In this document: positions 18,663-27,751 of the stretch, piece after piece | Layout of the letters: each line of letters begins with the position of its first letter | Numbering within the stretch: position 1 is the first letter of the stretch | Source of the DNA: Staphylococcus auricularis | Lineage (GTDB): Bacteria; Bacillota; Bacilli; Staphylococcales; Staphylococcaceae | Length of the DNA stretch: 64,000 bases | Direction: 5' to 3' | Assembly: GCF_001500315.1 (NCBI RefSeq) | Contig: NZ_LLER01000001.1 | Location: forward strand, 99,140 to 163,139 | Translations under genes and position numbers: made by a program | Notes under the pieces: model-generated | The model's database searches: none | Told to the model about the DNA's origin: nothing | Seen by the model: only the letters and a program-made list of their open reading frames with translations

Positions 18663-19361
18663 ATGGCGAATTTCACTAAAATTGTAAGCGCTTTATTAAT
18701 TGTAGTAGGCATTGTTTTAGGTGGTTACACACAATCAGCATCTGCTGCAGATTCAAAGGATCTTGATTATGAGATTTTGAAATATAATACAGAAGATGTG
18801 TCAATAGCGAATGATTATTTTAACAAGCCAGCGAAGTTGATTGATAAAGACGGCAAGCAACACATTCAAATCACAGTTAACCATAGTCACTGGATTACAG
18901 ATATGAGTATTGAAGGCAATCAAGGACAAATCATCAATGAAGACAAAGGGAAAGATGAGCGTACAATCGAATTTCCTATTAGCAAAACTTCTGGAAAAGT
19001 AGACGGTAAAATCTCTGTTTATATCGATGAAGAAGTCAATGGTAAACCGTTTAAATACGATCATCACTACAATATTACATACCTTTTAAAAGGTGCAGCA
19101 AATGGTAGTGATAGTAAAGATGAAACAGCAGGCATTACGAAATCTGAAAATGGCGGTACAGGTTCAGATACAACGGACTCAACTAAAGATGGTTTGATGT
19201 CAGATAATTCAGATAAAACATCTACTTCAACAACTTCAGTTGAAAACCCACAAACGAATGCAGGGACACCGATTTACATGTATTTAATTCCTGTTGTCGC
19301 TTTAGTGTTATTAGTGTTAAGCATTTCTATTACGAGACGCGTGAAAAGAGGGAACAACTAG
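18663..19361 (+). CDS. isdC: Heme uptake protein IsdC (NEAT domain, sortase B substrate)
   Basis: A 232-residue wall protein that takes heme from outer Isd receptors and passes it to IsdE. The signal peptide ends near SAS-AAD (residues 28-30). One NEAT domain spans about 31-145, with the HWITDMSI segment and the heme-ligand YxxxY motif at Tyr132 and Tyr136 (YDHHY). The sortase B signal NPQTN is at 195-199, followed by a membrane helix and positive tail, the hallmark of IsdC. The start ATG at 18663 has GGAGG 11 bases upstream; an ATG-TAG pair lies in between. It is the first gene of an iron-regulated, tightly packed operon, and the next start codon follows its stop with no gap. Confidence 0.95.
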   Translation: MANFTKIVSALLIVVGIVLGGYTQSASAADSKDLDYEILKYNTEDVSIANDYFNKPAKLIDKDGKQHIQITVNHSHWITDMSIEGNQGQIINEDKGKDERTIEFPISKTSGKVDGKISVYIDEEVNGKPFKYDHHYNITYLLKGAANGSDSKDETAGITKSENGGTGSDTTDSTKDGLMSDNSDKTSTSTTSVENPQTNAGTPIYMYLIPVVALVLLVLSISITRRVKRGNN

Positions 19362-21439
19362 ATGAATCAGAGCTTGAAAACTGTATTGGCAACGTCTTTA
19401 GTCCTGTCGACAGTTTCAAGCTATTCACCATTCAATCATGGCTTTATGAATGTTGTAAGAGCCGATGAAAAAGAAGGTGTTTCATCGGCTTTTAATGAAG
19501 CACAGACAGCGGTGAATAGCACTCAGGCCTCTGATACGCTTTCTTCTGCTTCATCTGAAAATGAGCCAGCAACAGACGCTCAATCATTCACGGAAGTTGA
19601 ACAGAACGAAGTAGGACAGGTCCAAGAAACGACAACTGAAGCGGATGCGAAAGAAGATAATAGTGATGAACAAACATCACAACAATTAGACAAGGAAAAC
19701 GAGAAGTTTCAACACAACCAAATAGAAATACCGGGTCAAGCACAAGTACCGTCTATGTCCTCGACCGAAGCTAAGTCAGAACGTGTGCGTTTTTATGTGA
19801 GACGAGCTGAGAGTCACCAGGCTTCAATCATGGACCAATACGTGAAACACCCAGGCAAGCGCGTGACTGTGAATGATCAGCTTTATTTTGAAATGGTATT
19901 AACCCATGCATCAAAGTGGAAGTCTTACGCATTTTTCAACGGAGCGCAAAAATTAGATGTCCAAGAGGTGAGTCGTGATCAAGATAAGGATGAAACGACA
20001 CTCAGAATTCCTATTTCTGAAAAGACAACATCAATAAACTCCGAGGTACGTATTGAAATACCAGAACTCGCGTACAATGAGACGTATCAAACTGTGATTG
20101 AACTCACACCTCATGTTCAATTAGACCAACCAGCAGACCCAGGCGTGACAGAAGATACAACGGATGAGACACATAATCACGATCATCATTCCGAATCTTC
20201 TGAAGCCGAAGATAGTAAAAAGGATGAACAGGGCGGAAAGAATGAGCAAGATCAACAGCAAGAGCAAGATGAAGTGGAAATTCCAGGACAGCTGGGACTA
20301 AGCCGAATAAAGGAGAAGATGCGGTCAAGCCTGCTGCACCGGGACATGCGTTATCGCCACATCAAACTTCGAATGTACCTGTAAAATCGAAAACAGTGTC
20401 AAAACAGATTAAATACGTTGTGAAGACAGAAGATCGTAAACAACATTCTCCGCTTAATGATTATATGACCCATCCTGCTCGCATCGTCTTAAACAACAAA
20501 CAATATGAACTACAGTTGACGCTGAAACACGCATCACAGTGGAAGTCATATGACCTTTATGATGGAAAACGTAAACTGAATACGCGTGAAATCGAGCGTG
20601 ACGATCAAAAAGATACCGTGACGATTGGCGTGCCTGTGAAAGCAGGAATGAAGGAACTCCTATTAAAAGGACATTTACAGATACCAGATCTTGATTTTAA
20701 AAAACAAGTAACGACGCACATTGAATTTAGTACGCCGATTCCAGCACTAGCATCTGACGGTGGAACCGCTACAGATAGTTCTGAACAAGAGGCTTCTGGT
20801 TCAAAGACTGAAGCCCCATCTTCAGCAGGTTCATCGACAGAACAGTCAACAGTGAACGACTCAGAACAGCACATTGGAACGTCAGGAAGTGAGGACGAAA
20901 CAGTTTCGACAACATCCAATCAGCCAGCAGAACAACCTAAGACACCTGAAGCAAACACCAATGATTCTGCAACATCAGAGCAACGTTCAAAATCCCAAAC
21001 AGTACAACCTGAATCTGCAACACGTAATGAAACAACCCAACCATCATCATCGAACAATCATTCAACACAGTTCGCTCCGTCAAAAGCGTCACAAAGTAAC
21101 GATAACGTGAGCCAACCGACATCAGCGAACCCAGATATATCAACAGGAGCGGGGACGACATCGTCATCAGCAACACGACCGTCAGACTCGACAGCATCAC
21201 ATTCACCATCATCTCAACAAGCAACAACAGAACAACAAGGCGCAGATCAATCGAAAGCGAACCCAGCATTTAACCGAGATGCAGATCATGCTTATAGCAC
21301 GGATAGCAACCAAGCTAAAACAGATAAAGAAAATGAACATCTGAAGGATTATATCATCTTTGGCATATTACTTGCGGTTTCGATCATCGGCTTGATCGCC
21401 ACTTACTTCATTAATAGAAAGCGTGGAGAAAGCAAGTGA
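19362..21439 (+). pseudogene. isdK: Two-NEAT-domain Isd membrane protein (IsdK-like), frameshifted
   Basis: One gene of about 692 codons is split by a single-base loss near 20291. The 5' frame reads to EVEIPGQ and then derails. The other frame picks up at once with AGTKPNKGEDAV and continues to 21439. A signal segment (1-34) is followed by an acidic linker. NEAT1 (about 141-250) carries the heme-type YxxxY motif YNETY (Tyr238, Tyr242). NEAT2 follows the break and has DFKKQV where YxxxY should be. A Ser/Thr/Gln-rich linker leads to a C-terminal membrane helix with no LPXTG or NPQTN motif, so the protein stays in the membrane. Position between isdC and isdE matches isdK of S. lugdunensis (isdD in S. 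aureus); the name is by position and architecture. The stop overlaps the isdE start. Confidence 0.75.
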
Positions 21440-22335
21440 AATTAAAACTCATTACCTTTTTAGCTATCCTGTTACTCGTGCTCTCAGCTTGTAGCAATGA
21501 CTCGTCTAAGGATAAAGCAGAGACAGAAAATGTCGATGCGGAAGGAAAGAAATTCCGTATCGTTCCGACTACTGTCGCGTTGACGATGACACTCGATAAG
21601 TTAGACCTACCGATTGTTGGTAAGCCTACATCTTATAAAACATTGCCGAAACGTTACGATGATGTGCCTGAAGTCGGTCAACCGATGGCACCAAGTGTAG
21701 AAGCGGTGAAACAAGTGAACCCGACGCATGTCTTAAGTGTCGATACGATTAAAGAAGAGATGAAACCTTTCTATAAACAATTAGGCATGAAAGGTGAATA
21801 TTATGATTACGATAGCATTGACGGTATGGAAAAATCGATTACCCGTTTAGGAGAGCAATTTAATCGAGAAGATCAAGCGAAAGCGTTAAATCAGCATATT
21901 AATGATGTGAAAAAAGACATTGAAACGAAAGCATCTGAACAGTCTTACCATCCTAAAGTATTAATCTTGATGGGTGTCCCAGGAAGTTATTTAGTCGCAA
22001 CAGACAATTCTTATATTGGGGACTTAGTGAAGATTGCCGGTGGAGAAAACGTCATTAAAGACACGTCGAAACAGTATATTTCTTCTAATACTGAGAATTT
22101 AGTTAACACAAACCCGGATATCATCTTACGCTTACCACATGGTATGCCGGAAGAAGTGAAGAAAATGTTCCAAAAAGAATTCAAAGAGAACGATATTTGG
22201 AAACATTTTAACGCGGTGCAAAATGATCATGTCTATGACTTAGAAGAAATCCCATTTGGCATCACTGCAAATGTAGATGCACCTGATGCGATGCAGCAAC
22301 TTTATACTTTATTCTATAAAGAATATCAACAGTAA
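21436..22335 (+). CDS. isdE: Heme ABC transporter substrate-binding lipoprotein IsdE
   Basis: A 299-residue lipoprotein with lipobox LSAC (Cys19) that presents heme to the IsdF permease at the outer membrane face. The start is GTG at 21436, overlapping the stop of the preceding gene by four bases, which implies translational coupling. The fold is the helical-backbone type (periplasmic-binding type III): RIVPTTVALTMTLDKL, then GQPMAPSVEAV near residue 95 with a Met in the region of the S. aureus IsdE axial Met. A His in RLPHGMPEE near 235 could be the second axial ligand. Length matches the family. Confidence 0.92.
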   Translation: MKLKLITFLAILLLVLSACSNDSSKDKAETENVDAEGKKFRIVPTTVALTMTLDKLDLPIVGKPTSYKTLPKRYDDVPEVGQPMAPSVEAVKQVNPTHVLSVDTIKEEMKPFYKQLGMKGEYYDYDSIDGMEKSITRLGEQFNREDQAKALNQHINDVKKDIETKASEQSYHPKVLILMGVPGSYLVATDNSYIGDLVKIAGGENVIKDTSKQYISSNTENLVNTNPDIILRLPHGMPEEVKKMFQKEFKENDIWKHFNAVQNDHVYDLEEIPFGITANVDAPDAMQQLYTLFYKEYQQ

Positions 22336-22345
22336 AGAGGTCACG

Positions 22346-23320
22346 ATGAAGCAATATCCAAAAGTTAGTCTAATTGTGTTAATCATCTTACTAACGGTAA
22401 CGATTTACATCGCGTTTATCGTCGATAAGATTCCGCTGCAATTTCACCAAGTCATGACTAAGATCACCACAGGGCATGAGCCAAGTATCGACGCAATCAT
22501 CGATTTAAGACTACCACGTATATTTATTGCCTTAGGTGTAGGTGCGATGTTAGCTGTTTCCGGCGCATTGTTGCAAGCTGTATTCAGAAATCCACTTGCA
22601 GAAGCGAATATTATCGGTGTGTCAGCAGGTGCACTCCTTATGCGCAGTATCATCATGATGCTATTACCCGGGTTATTTTTCTATATTCCTATCTTCAGCT
22701 TTATTGGTGGGTTAGTGCCTTTCGGGATTTTGTATTTATTGATGAAACAGTATCACTTATCATCTGCACGTATGATTCTCGTCGGCGTAGCGCTCTATTC
22801 TATTTTAAATGGTGCATTGGCATTGTTTGAGCAAGACCCATTTCTCAAAATATCACAAGGTTTAACGATGAAGACATGGAATGACGTTTACATTATCGTA
22901 ACGACTGCAGTCATCGGCATAGGGATCGCACTCTTTTTTATGCAAAAGGTGAATTTACTCGCCTTAGATGATAAACAGGCGAATAACATTGGCTTTAACA
23001 TCACGCTTTATCGGTTCATTGTGGGGCTGATCGCAGTCTTTCTCGCAAGTAGTGCGACAGCTATCGTCGGGCAAATGGCATTCGTCGGATTGATTGTCCC
23101 CCATGTCATACGACGGTGGGTCGGTGGTAATTATAAACGCGTCTTACCGTATTCTGTGTTAAGTGGAGCGTTGCTTGTACTAGCAGCAGATACCCTTGGA
23201 CGTACGATTCATCCGCCACTCGAAATACCTGCGAATGTCTTTACGATGATGATTGGAGGACCATTATTAATCTATATGATTTGTAAAGGAGCGTTATCGC
23301 ATGCGCACAGAGCAAGTTAA
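22346..23320 (+). CDS. isdF: Heme ABC transporter permease IsdF
   Basis: A 324-residue FecCD-family permease with about nine or ten membrane helices, importing heme together with IsdE and an ATPase. The start is ATG 22346 (MKQYPKVSL) after AAAGAGG; an upstream extension inside isdE has no ribosome site. Family segments include LRLPRIFIALGVGAMLAVSG near residue 50, FRNPLAEANIIGVSAGALL near 75, and AFVGLIVPHVIRRWVGGN near 245, which holds the coupling loop. The 3' end overlaps the ATPase gene by 20 bases. Confidence 0.92.
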   Translation: MKQYPKVSLIVLIILLTVTIYIAFIVDKIPLQFHQVMTKITTGHEPSIDAIIDLRLPRIFIALGVGAMLAVSGALLQAVFRNPLAEANIIGVSAGALLMRSIIMMLLPGLFFYIPIFSFIGGLVPFGILYLLMKQYHLSSARMILVGVALYSILNGALALFEQDPFLKISQGLTMKTWNDVYIIVTTAVIGIGIALFFMQKVNLLALDDKQANNIGFNITLYRFIVGLIAVFLASSATAIVGQMAFVGLIVPHVIRRWVGGNYKRVLPYSVLSGALLVLAADTLGRTIHPPLEIPANVFTMMIGGPLLIYMICKGALSHAHRAS

Positions 23321-24080
23321 TTTTCAGTACCGTGCTACTCGACCTATATTTGAAAATTTGAATCTTTCATTGCAGTCTAATGCGATTACAACAATTATCG
23401 GTCCGAACGGTTGTGGAAAATCAACATTACTACAATTGCTTTCCTATAACTTAACACCACAACATGGCGTCGTTTATTTAAATGAACAATCATTGAATGA
23501 CTTTAGTCAAAAACAGTTAGCGCAACGTTTAGTGACCGTTCATCAACAAAGCCAAACACCAGATGATTTTACTGTCAGACAAATGATTGAAACGGGACGT
23601 TACAGTTATCAAGGGTTATTCGCTAAAGATACCAATAAAGATGAAGTGGTGTCTCAAGTGATTGAACAGTTAAATTTACAAGCTTTTGAAAATGAACCCG
23701 TCAAAGCATTATCAGGTGGAGAACGTCAACGTGTACATCTCGGCGTAGCACTGGCACAAGAGCCAGAATACTTACTGTTAGATGAGCCAACGACTTATTT
23801 AGATTTGCATTATCAGTATCAAGTGTTAGATATCGTGAAAGAGTTACAACACACCTATCAACTGACGGTGGTGATGGTATTACATGATATCAACCAAGCC
23901 ATCGAATATAGTGATGAACTGATCTGTTTAGCACCCGGACGTGTATTAGCACAAGGTGCACCCAAGGATGTCATTACTACGGTATTGATCAAAGAGATGT
24001 ATCATATTGATGCGAAAATTTTTCATGATGAGGCATGTGGCACGATGATATGTAGAAAGAGGGGTGATAGAAGATGTTGA
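23301..24080 (+). CDS. isdL: Heme ABC transporter ATP-binding protein, IsdL-like
   Basis: A 259-residue FecE-type ATPase: Walker A GPNGCGKST near residue 35, Q-loop region VTVHQQSQTPDDF, signature LSGGERQRVHLG near 135, Walker B YLLLDEPTTYLD near 155 and H-loop VMVLHDINQA near 190. The start ATG at 23301 lies within the end of isdF behind AAAGGAG. S. aureus lacks an ATPase gene in its isd operon, whereas S. lugdunensis has isdL here; this gene completes an IsdEFL transporter. Its stop overlaps the srtB start. Confidence 0.88.
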   Translation: MRTEQVNFQYRATRPIFENLNLSLQSNAITTIIGPNGCGKSTLLQLLSYNLTPQHGVVYLNEQSLNDFSQKQLAQRLVTVHQQSQTPDDFTVRQMIETGRYSYQGLFAKDTNKDEVVSQVIEQLNLQAFENEPVKALSGGERQRVHLGVALAQEPEYLLLDEPTTYLDLHYQYQVLDIVKELQHTYQLTVVMVLHDINQAIEYSDELICLAPGRVLAQGAPKDVITTVLIKEMYHIDAKIFHDEACGTMICRKRGDRRC

Positions 24081-24802
24081 AAACGTTTATTAGAATATGC
24101 CAAATATTATTAATTGCGGTCATTGTTTGGTCTGGTTATAAAATGTTTGCTACGTATCAACAAGATAAGAAAGCAGAAGCACGTTACACCGAATTACAAC
24201 GCAAATACACCACCGTACAAACAGGTACGAAAGAGGTTCGGCCACAATTTGAACAACTTGAACAACATAACGAAGACATCATTGGATGGATTAATTTACC
24301 AGGCACTCAGTTGAACTATCCGATTTTACAAGGGGAAGATAACAAAGAATATCTCCATGCAGATTTTGAACACGAGGAGAGTAGAAAAGGAAGCGTATTC
24401 TTGGATTATCGCAATGATGTTCAGCATCCAAGTCTTAATACTGTGATTTATGGACATCATGTAGGGGATGGCAGCATGTTTGATACGGTAGAAAAATATT
24501 TAGACCAATCGTTTTATGATCAACATCCTACCCTTCAATACGATACAAAATATGGCAAATATCAACTCGAAGTGCTGAGCGCTTATCAAACGACGACTGA
24601 AGATAATTACATTCAAACGGATTTTGAAAGCGAAGCAGCCTATGACGAATTTTTAAAACAAACGATGAAAAAATCTCAAATCAACACGAATACAACTGTA
24701 GATAAAAACGATAAGATTGTGACACTTTCTACGTGTGAAGATGCATATCGCTCGACTTCGGGACGTATCGTCGTCGTAGCGAAACTCGTAGAAGCGCACT
24801 AA
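24074..24802 (+). CDS. srtB: Class B sortase SrtB
   Basis: A 242-residue membrane-anchored transpeptidase that cleaves the NPQTN motif of IsdC and links it to peptidoglycan. An N-terminal membrane helix (about 5-27) is followed by the sortase fold with catalytic His128 in VIYGHHVGDG, Cys221 in LSTCEDAY and Arg231 in SGRIVVV. Spacing fits S. aureus SrtB (His130, Cys223, Arg233). The start overlaps the isdL stop by seven bases. The 136-bp gap that follows shows no convincing terminator, so the wall hydrolase gene downstream may be read through from the isd promoter. Confidence 0.93.
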   Translation: MLKTFIRICQILLIAVIVWSGYKMFATYQQDKKAEARYTELQRKYTTVQTGTKEVRPQFEQLEQHNEDIIGWINLPGTQLNYPILQGEDNKEYLHADFEHEESRKGSVFLDYRNDVQHPSLNTVIYGHHVGDGSMFDTVEKYLDQSFYDQHPTLQYDTKYGKYQLEVLSAYQTTTEDNYIQTDFESEAAYDEFLKQTMKKSQINTNTTVDKNDKIVTLSTCEDAYRSTSGRIVVVAKLVEAH

Positions 24803-24938
24803 AAATTGAATAGCGAAGGGGACACAGCATGGCTAGACCACAATAGCCCATATATGTGAAACACATTGTTATTCAACAACAAAGATACTGACATTTGCAT
24901 CACGTCTAATGATTTTAAAATATGGGGAGGAATGCTAA

Positions 24939-26831
24939 GTGAAAGTCAACAAAGTAGCTGTCTGTTTATTATCCACAACCTTAGTATCACAAATTGTGAG
25001 TTCGCCATTTACTGCACATGCCGTGACCAATGATGCAGCGAATCTCCTTCGTGAGACAATCAACGAGGAACAAGCCGATACGAATTCATCATCAACCGAT
25101 GAAGCTAATGTCACGGTTGGTTCAACTTTGGAAGCATTAGAACCATTTGCCACTAAAAATGATAAAAACGCATCAAACGAAACTGTACACTCAGGTGGAA
25201 CTACACAATCTTCAAAGACTCAACAACAAGATGAAGTCGTTACAGAGGATGAAGTTCCTATTCCTGAGATAGCCGAAGTGGCATATCATGGAACGTTCAC
25301 TGAAGCAATAAATGATACATCAGTGACATCAAATTCTGAACCGACAACACGTGAAAATGACGCGCAATCTGACACTGCATCGTTAGTATCAGGTCATAGT
25401 GAGTCAACATCTCAACCACCGAGTGACGCAGAACTGATACATAAGATGATAAAGGCACAAACGTCATCTAAGGCACAACCTTCTTCAGCACAAGTCTCTC
25501 AATCTGAGTCAACATCCCAGGGCGGTGAAGCAGTTTCTGAGGCATCAAGTACGCCTTCAGATGAGGTGTTGATCAATAAAATTAAAACCGCTGCAGCATA
25601 TGAAAGTGACTTGCCAGCGCACTCGAGCACATACAATCAAGCAGGTCCAAACGACGAAGTGTTGATCAGAAAGTTACAGAGTTCACGTGAAGACGACATG
25701 CCAGAGGTTACTGAAGCACCACGATTATCCCATCAACATCAGGCAAATGAACAGTTACCATCGACAGAAGACGAACAGCATCATCCTGTTCAAAGCGTTG
25801 ATCCAACCGATACAGAGTCTCAAACGACACAACGCAGTACGATGGTCTTCCAACAACCGAATTTAACCGACGCAGCAGATGAATCTGATTCATATCAAGT
25901 CGTCGATAGCGAAGCGACGCGCAAATTCATTAAGAAAGTCGCAAAGGATGCGCATTATATCGGTCAACAACAAGAACTTTATGCTTCTGTGATTATTGCA
26001 CAAGCGATTCTGGAGTCCAATTCTGGACAGAGTGAACTTGCCCAAAATCCATACCATAATTTATTTGGGGTTAAGGGGGCATATCAAGGGCAAACGGCTC
26101 ATTTTGATACGCTTGAAGCGGATGAGAATGGCGCATTGTATAGTATCAATGCTGGCTTTAAACAATATCCAAACCACAAGGCATCTCTTGAGGATTATGC
26201 ACAGCTCATGAAGAAAGGGATTGATGGCAATCCTAATATTTATCAAGACACTTGGAAGATTCCAGGTGTAACCCATCACCATGCGACACGTGCATTAACA
26301 GGCAAATATGCGACGGATCCAGATTACGATAAAAAGTTAAACAGCATTATTGAACATTACCATCTAGATGCGCTCGATCATAAGAAGATGCCTAAGATCA
26401 ATAAAGTATTGTCACATACGGCTCCAGTTGAAAACGGAGATTATCTCCCGTTCGAAGAAGTTGCGCCAAGTGCTACAGCGTTTTATCCTTACGGTCAATG
26501 TACATGGTATGTCTATAATCGTTTACAACAATTTGATTTACATGTAGATACTGTGATGGGTAATGGCGGGGACTGGGCTCATAACGCTTTAGTGAAAGGT
26601 TATACGGTGTCTCATACACCAAAAGCGCATACAGCCGTTTCATTTGAACCAGGTCAACTTCATTCGGATAGTAAATATGGTCACGTCGCTTTTGTGGAAG
26701 AAGTAAAAGCGGATGGGTCTATCGTCATTTCAGAATCTAATGTGAAAGGCTTAGGTGTGATTTCGCAACGTGTCATTTCTAAAGCAGACGCACAACAATT
26801 AAGTTATATTAGTCCTGAACGTGCATCATAA
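24939..26831 (+). CDS. isdP: Isd-locus peptidoglycan hydrolase, IsdP-like (glucosaminidase plus CHAP)
   Basis: A 630-residue secreted hydrolase starting at GTG 24939 behind GGGGAGG. The signal peptide ends near AHA (residue 28). Residues 30-315 are disordered, with three copies of a short motif, (S/N)D(A/E)xLIxK(M/I/L), near 162, 207 and 238. The glucosaminidase domain (about 320-480) has catalytic Glu359 in AILESNSGQ; the CHAP domain (about 515-625) has Cys521 (YGQCTW) and His582 (YGHVAFVE). Position at the end of an isd operon and iron context match IsdP of S. lugdunensis, an iron-regulated autolysin reported to remodel the wall for heme uptake. It is a paralogue of the hydrolase encoded at 4575-6194: both catalytic domains are similar, while the N-terminal regions differ. 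A terminator follows. Confidence 0.85.
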   Translation: MKVNKVAVCLLSTTLVSQIVSSPFTAHAVTNDAANLLRETINEEQADTNSSSTDEANVTVGSTLEALEPFATKNDKNASNETVHSGGTTQSSKTQQQDEVVTEDEVPIPEIAEVAYHGTFTEAINDTSVTSNSEPTTRENDAQSDTASLVSGHSESTSQPPSDAELIHKMIKAQTSSKAQPSSAQVSQSESTSQGGEAVSEASSTPSDEVLINKIKTAAAYESDLPAHSSTYNQAGPNDEVLIRKLQSSREDDMPEVTEAPRLSHQHQANEQLPSTEDEQHHPVQSVDPTDTESQTTQRSTMVFQQPNLTDAADESDSYQVVDSEATRKFIKKVAKDAHYIGQQQELYASVIIAQAILESNSGQSELAQNPYHNLFGVKGAYQGQTAHFDTLEADENGALYSINAGFKQYPNHKASLEDYAQLMKKGIDGNPNIYQDTWKIPGVTHHHATRALTGKYATDPDYDKKLNSIIEHYHLDALDHKKMPKINKVLSHTAPVENGDYLPFEEVAPSATAFYPYGQCTWYVYNRLQQFDLHVDTVMGNGGDWAHNALVKGYTVSHTPKAHTAVSFEPGQLHSDSKYGHVAFVEEVKADGSIVISESNVKGLGVISQRVISKADAQQLSYISPERAS

Positions 26832-26840
26832 ATTCATTCA

Positions 26841-26876
26841 ACGCGGTAAGAAATCAATCATCTTATCGCGTTTTTC
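26841..26876 (+). terminator. Rho-independent terminator of the isd operon
   Basis: ACGCGGTAAGA (26841-26851) pairs with TCTTATCGCGT (26861-26871) with one G-T pair, followed by TTTTC. Confidence 0.85.
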
Positions 26877-26922
26877 GTAATTAAAACAACGGTATATAAT
26901 TCCTTCAACGGTTGAGCGTGTA

Positions 26923-26937
26923 GTGAACTGAGTTTAC
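26923..26937. promoter_or_regulatory. Operator-like palindrome upstream of the marR gene
   Basis: GTGAACTGAGTTTAC is a 15-bp palindrome with one mismatched pair. Its 13-bp core TGAACTGAGTTTA recurs exactly at 27691-27703. It overlaps the -35 box of the marR promoter, as expected for autorepression by a MarR protein. Confidence 0.6.
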
Positions 26938-26963
26938 ACTTTCTCTAAGAAGTGTGCTATGTT
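26933..26963 (+). promoter_or_regulatory. Putative promoter of the marR gene
   Basis: -35 TTTACA (26933-26938), a 19-bp spacer and an extended -10 TGC-TATGTT (26955-26963), 37 bp before the start codon. The -35 overlaps the palindrome. Confidence 0.5.
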
Positions 26964-26999
26964 TATCAGTAGTATACATGAGATGAAGGATGGGAAGCT

Positions 27000-27467
27000 A
27001 TGTCATCAAATAATAGTGATTACGAACATTTACTGTTTTATTTTGCCTATAAAACATTTATCAACACAGCTGATGAAATCATCGAACAATATGGTTTGAG
27101 TCGTCAACACCATCGCTTTCTCTTCTTTATTGATAAAGTACCGGGGATTACGATTAAAAACTTACTCAAAAGTTTAGAAATCTCAAAACAAGGGAGTCAT
27201 GCGACTTTGCGTAAACTAAAAGAAGAAGGGCTTGTCGTAGAAAAACAAGCGGTCGATGATAAACGCGTGAAGCAGTTGTACGTGACTGAACAAGGACAAC
27301 AATTAGTGAGAACATTAAATAAAGCACAGAATGATTTATTTCAACAGATCCAACAAGACGTGGGACATGATTGGTATGCGATCATGGAAGCCTTTGCGGA
27401 ACGTCGCCCTGGATTTCGCGAAGTTAAACATTTAAAACATATGCAAGCACACCAGAATAATGATTGA
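27000..27467 (+). CDS. MarR-family transcriptional regulator
   Basis: A 155-residue DNA-binding protein. The winged helix-turn-helix lies at about residues 30-100, with GLSRQHHRFLFFID, IKNLLKSLEISKQGSHATLRKLKEEGLV and the wing DDKRVKQLYVTEQGQQL, the usual MarR pattern. Helices at both ends would form the dimer. The start is ATG 27000 behind a GGGAAG site. The shared palindrome upstream of this gene and of the panE-like gene suggests that it represses both. The effector is unknown; the neighbours act on 2-oxo acids, so a 2-oxo acid is a reasonable guess only. Confidence 0.85.
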   Translation: MSSNNSDYEHLLFYFAYKTFINTADEIIEQYGLSRQHHRFLFFIDKVPGITIKNLLKSLEISKQGSHATLRKLKEEGLVVEKQAVDDKRVKQLYVTEQGQQLVRTLNKAQNDLFQQIQQDVGHDWYAIMEAFAERRPGFREVKHLKHMQAHQNND

Positions 27468-27689
27468 ATGAATAAAGGGTGGCCTCCTCTTAGTACTGGT
27501 GCGCTAACCAGTGTGATTACTTTGTTATATAGACACAGGGTGGTAAAATAGACGTAGTTGTAAGCGTTTCACATGCTTGCACACATATCGGTCAAACACA
27601 TTGACCTTTTTAGTAGTGGCACTTATGATAAAGAAAGAAGCGAAGTCAAAATGCGATAGCGTATCTTTTGTCTTCGTAAGCAAAATATA

Positions 27690-27704
27690 ATGAACTGAGT
27701 TTAT
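27690..27704. promoter_or_regulatory. Second copy of the MarR-type palindrome, upstream of the panE-like gene
   Basis: ATGAACTGAGTTTAT repeats the 13-bp core TGAACTGAGTTTA found upstream of marR. It abuts a -35 region for a TATATT -10 box at 27720-27725. A further half-site (TGAACT) lies at 27737. The gap 27468-27689 otherwise holds only a small ACTGGT/ACCAGT hairpin at 27495-27512. Confidence 0.6.
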
Positions 27705-27751
27705 TTTGAACATATTCATTATATTCGTAGTGTAAATGAACTCGCATTTTA

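Noticed and set aside
24850..24865. GTGAAACA half-site resembling parS after srtB
   Set aside because: Only one half matches; the other half lacks the TGTTTCAC symmetry.
27566..27582. GTTTCACATGC as a parS-like site
   Set aside because: The match is limited to the left half.
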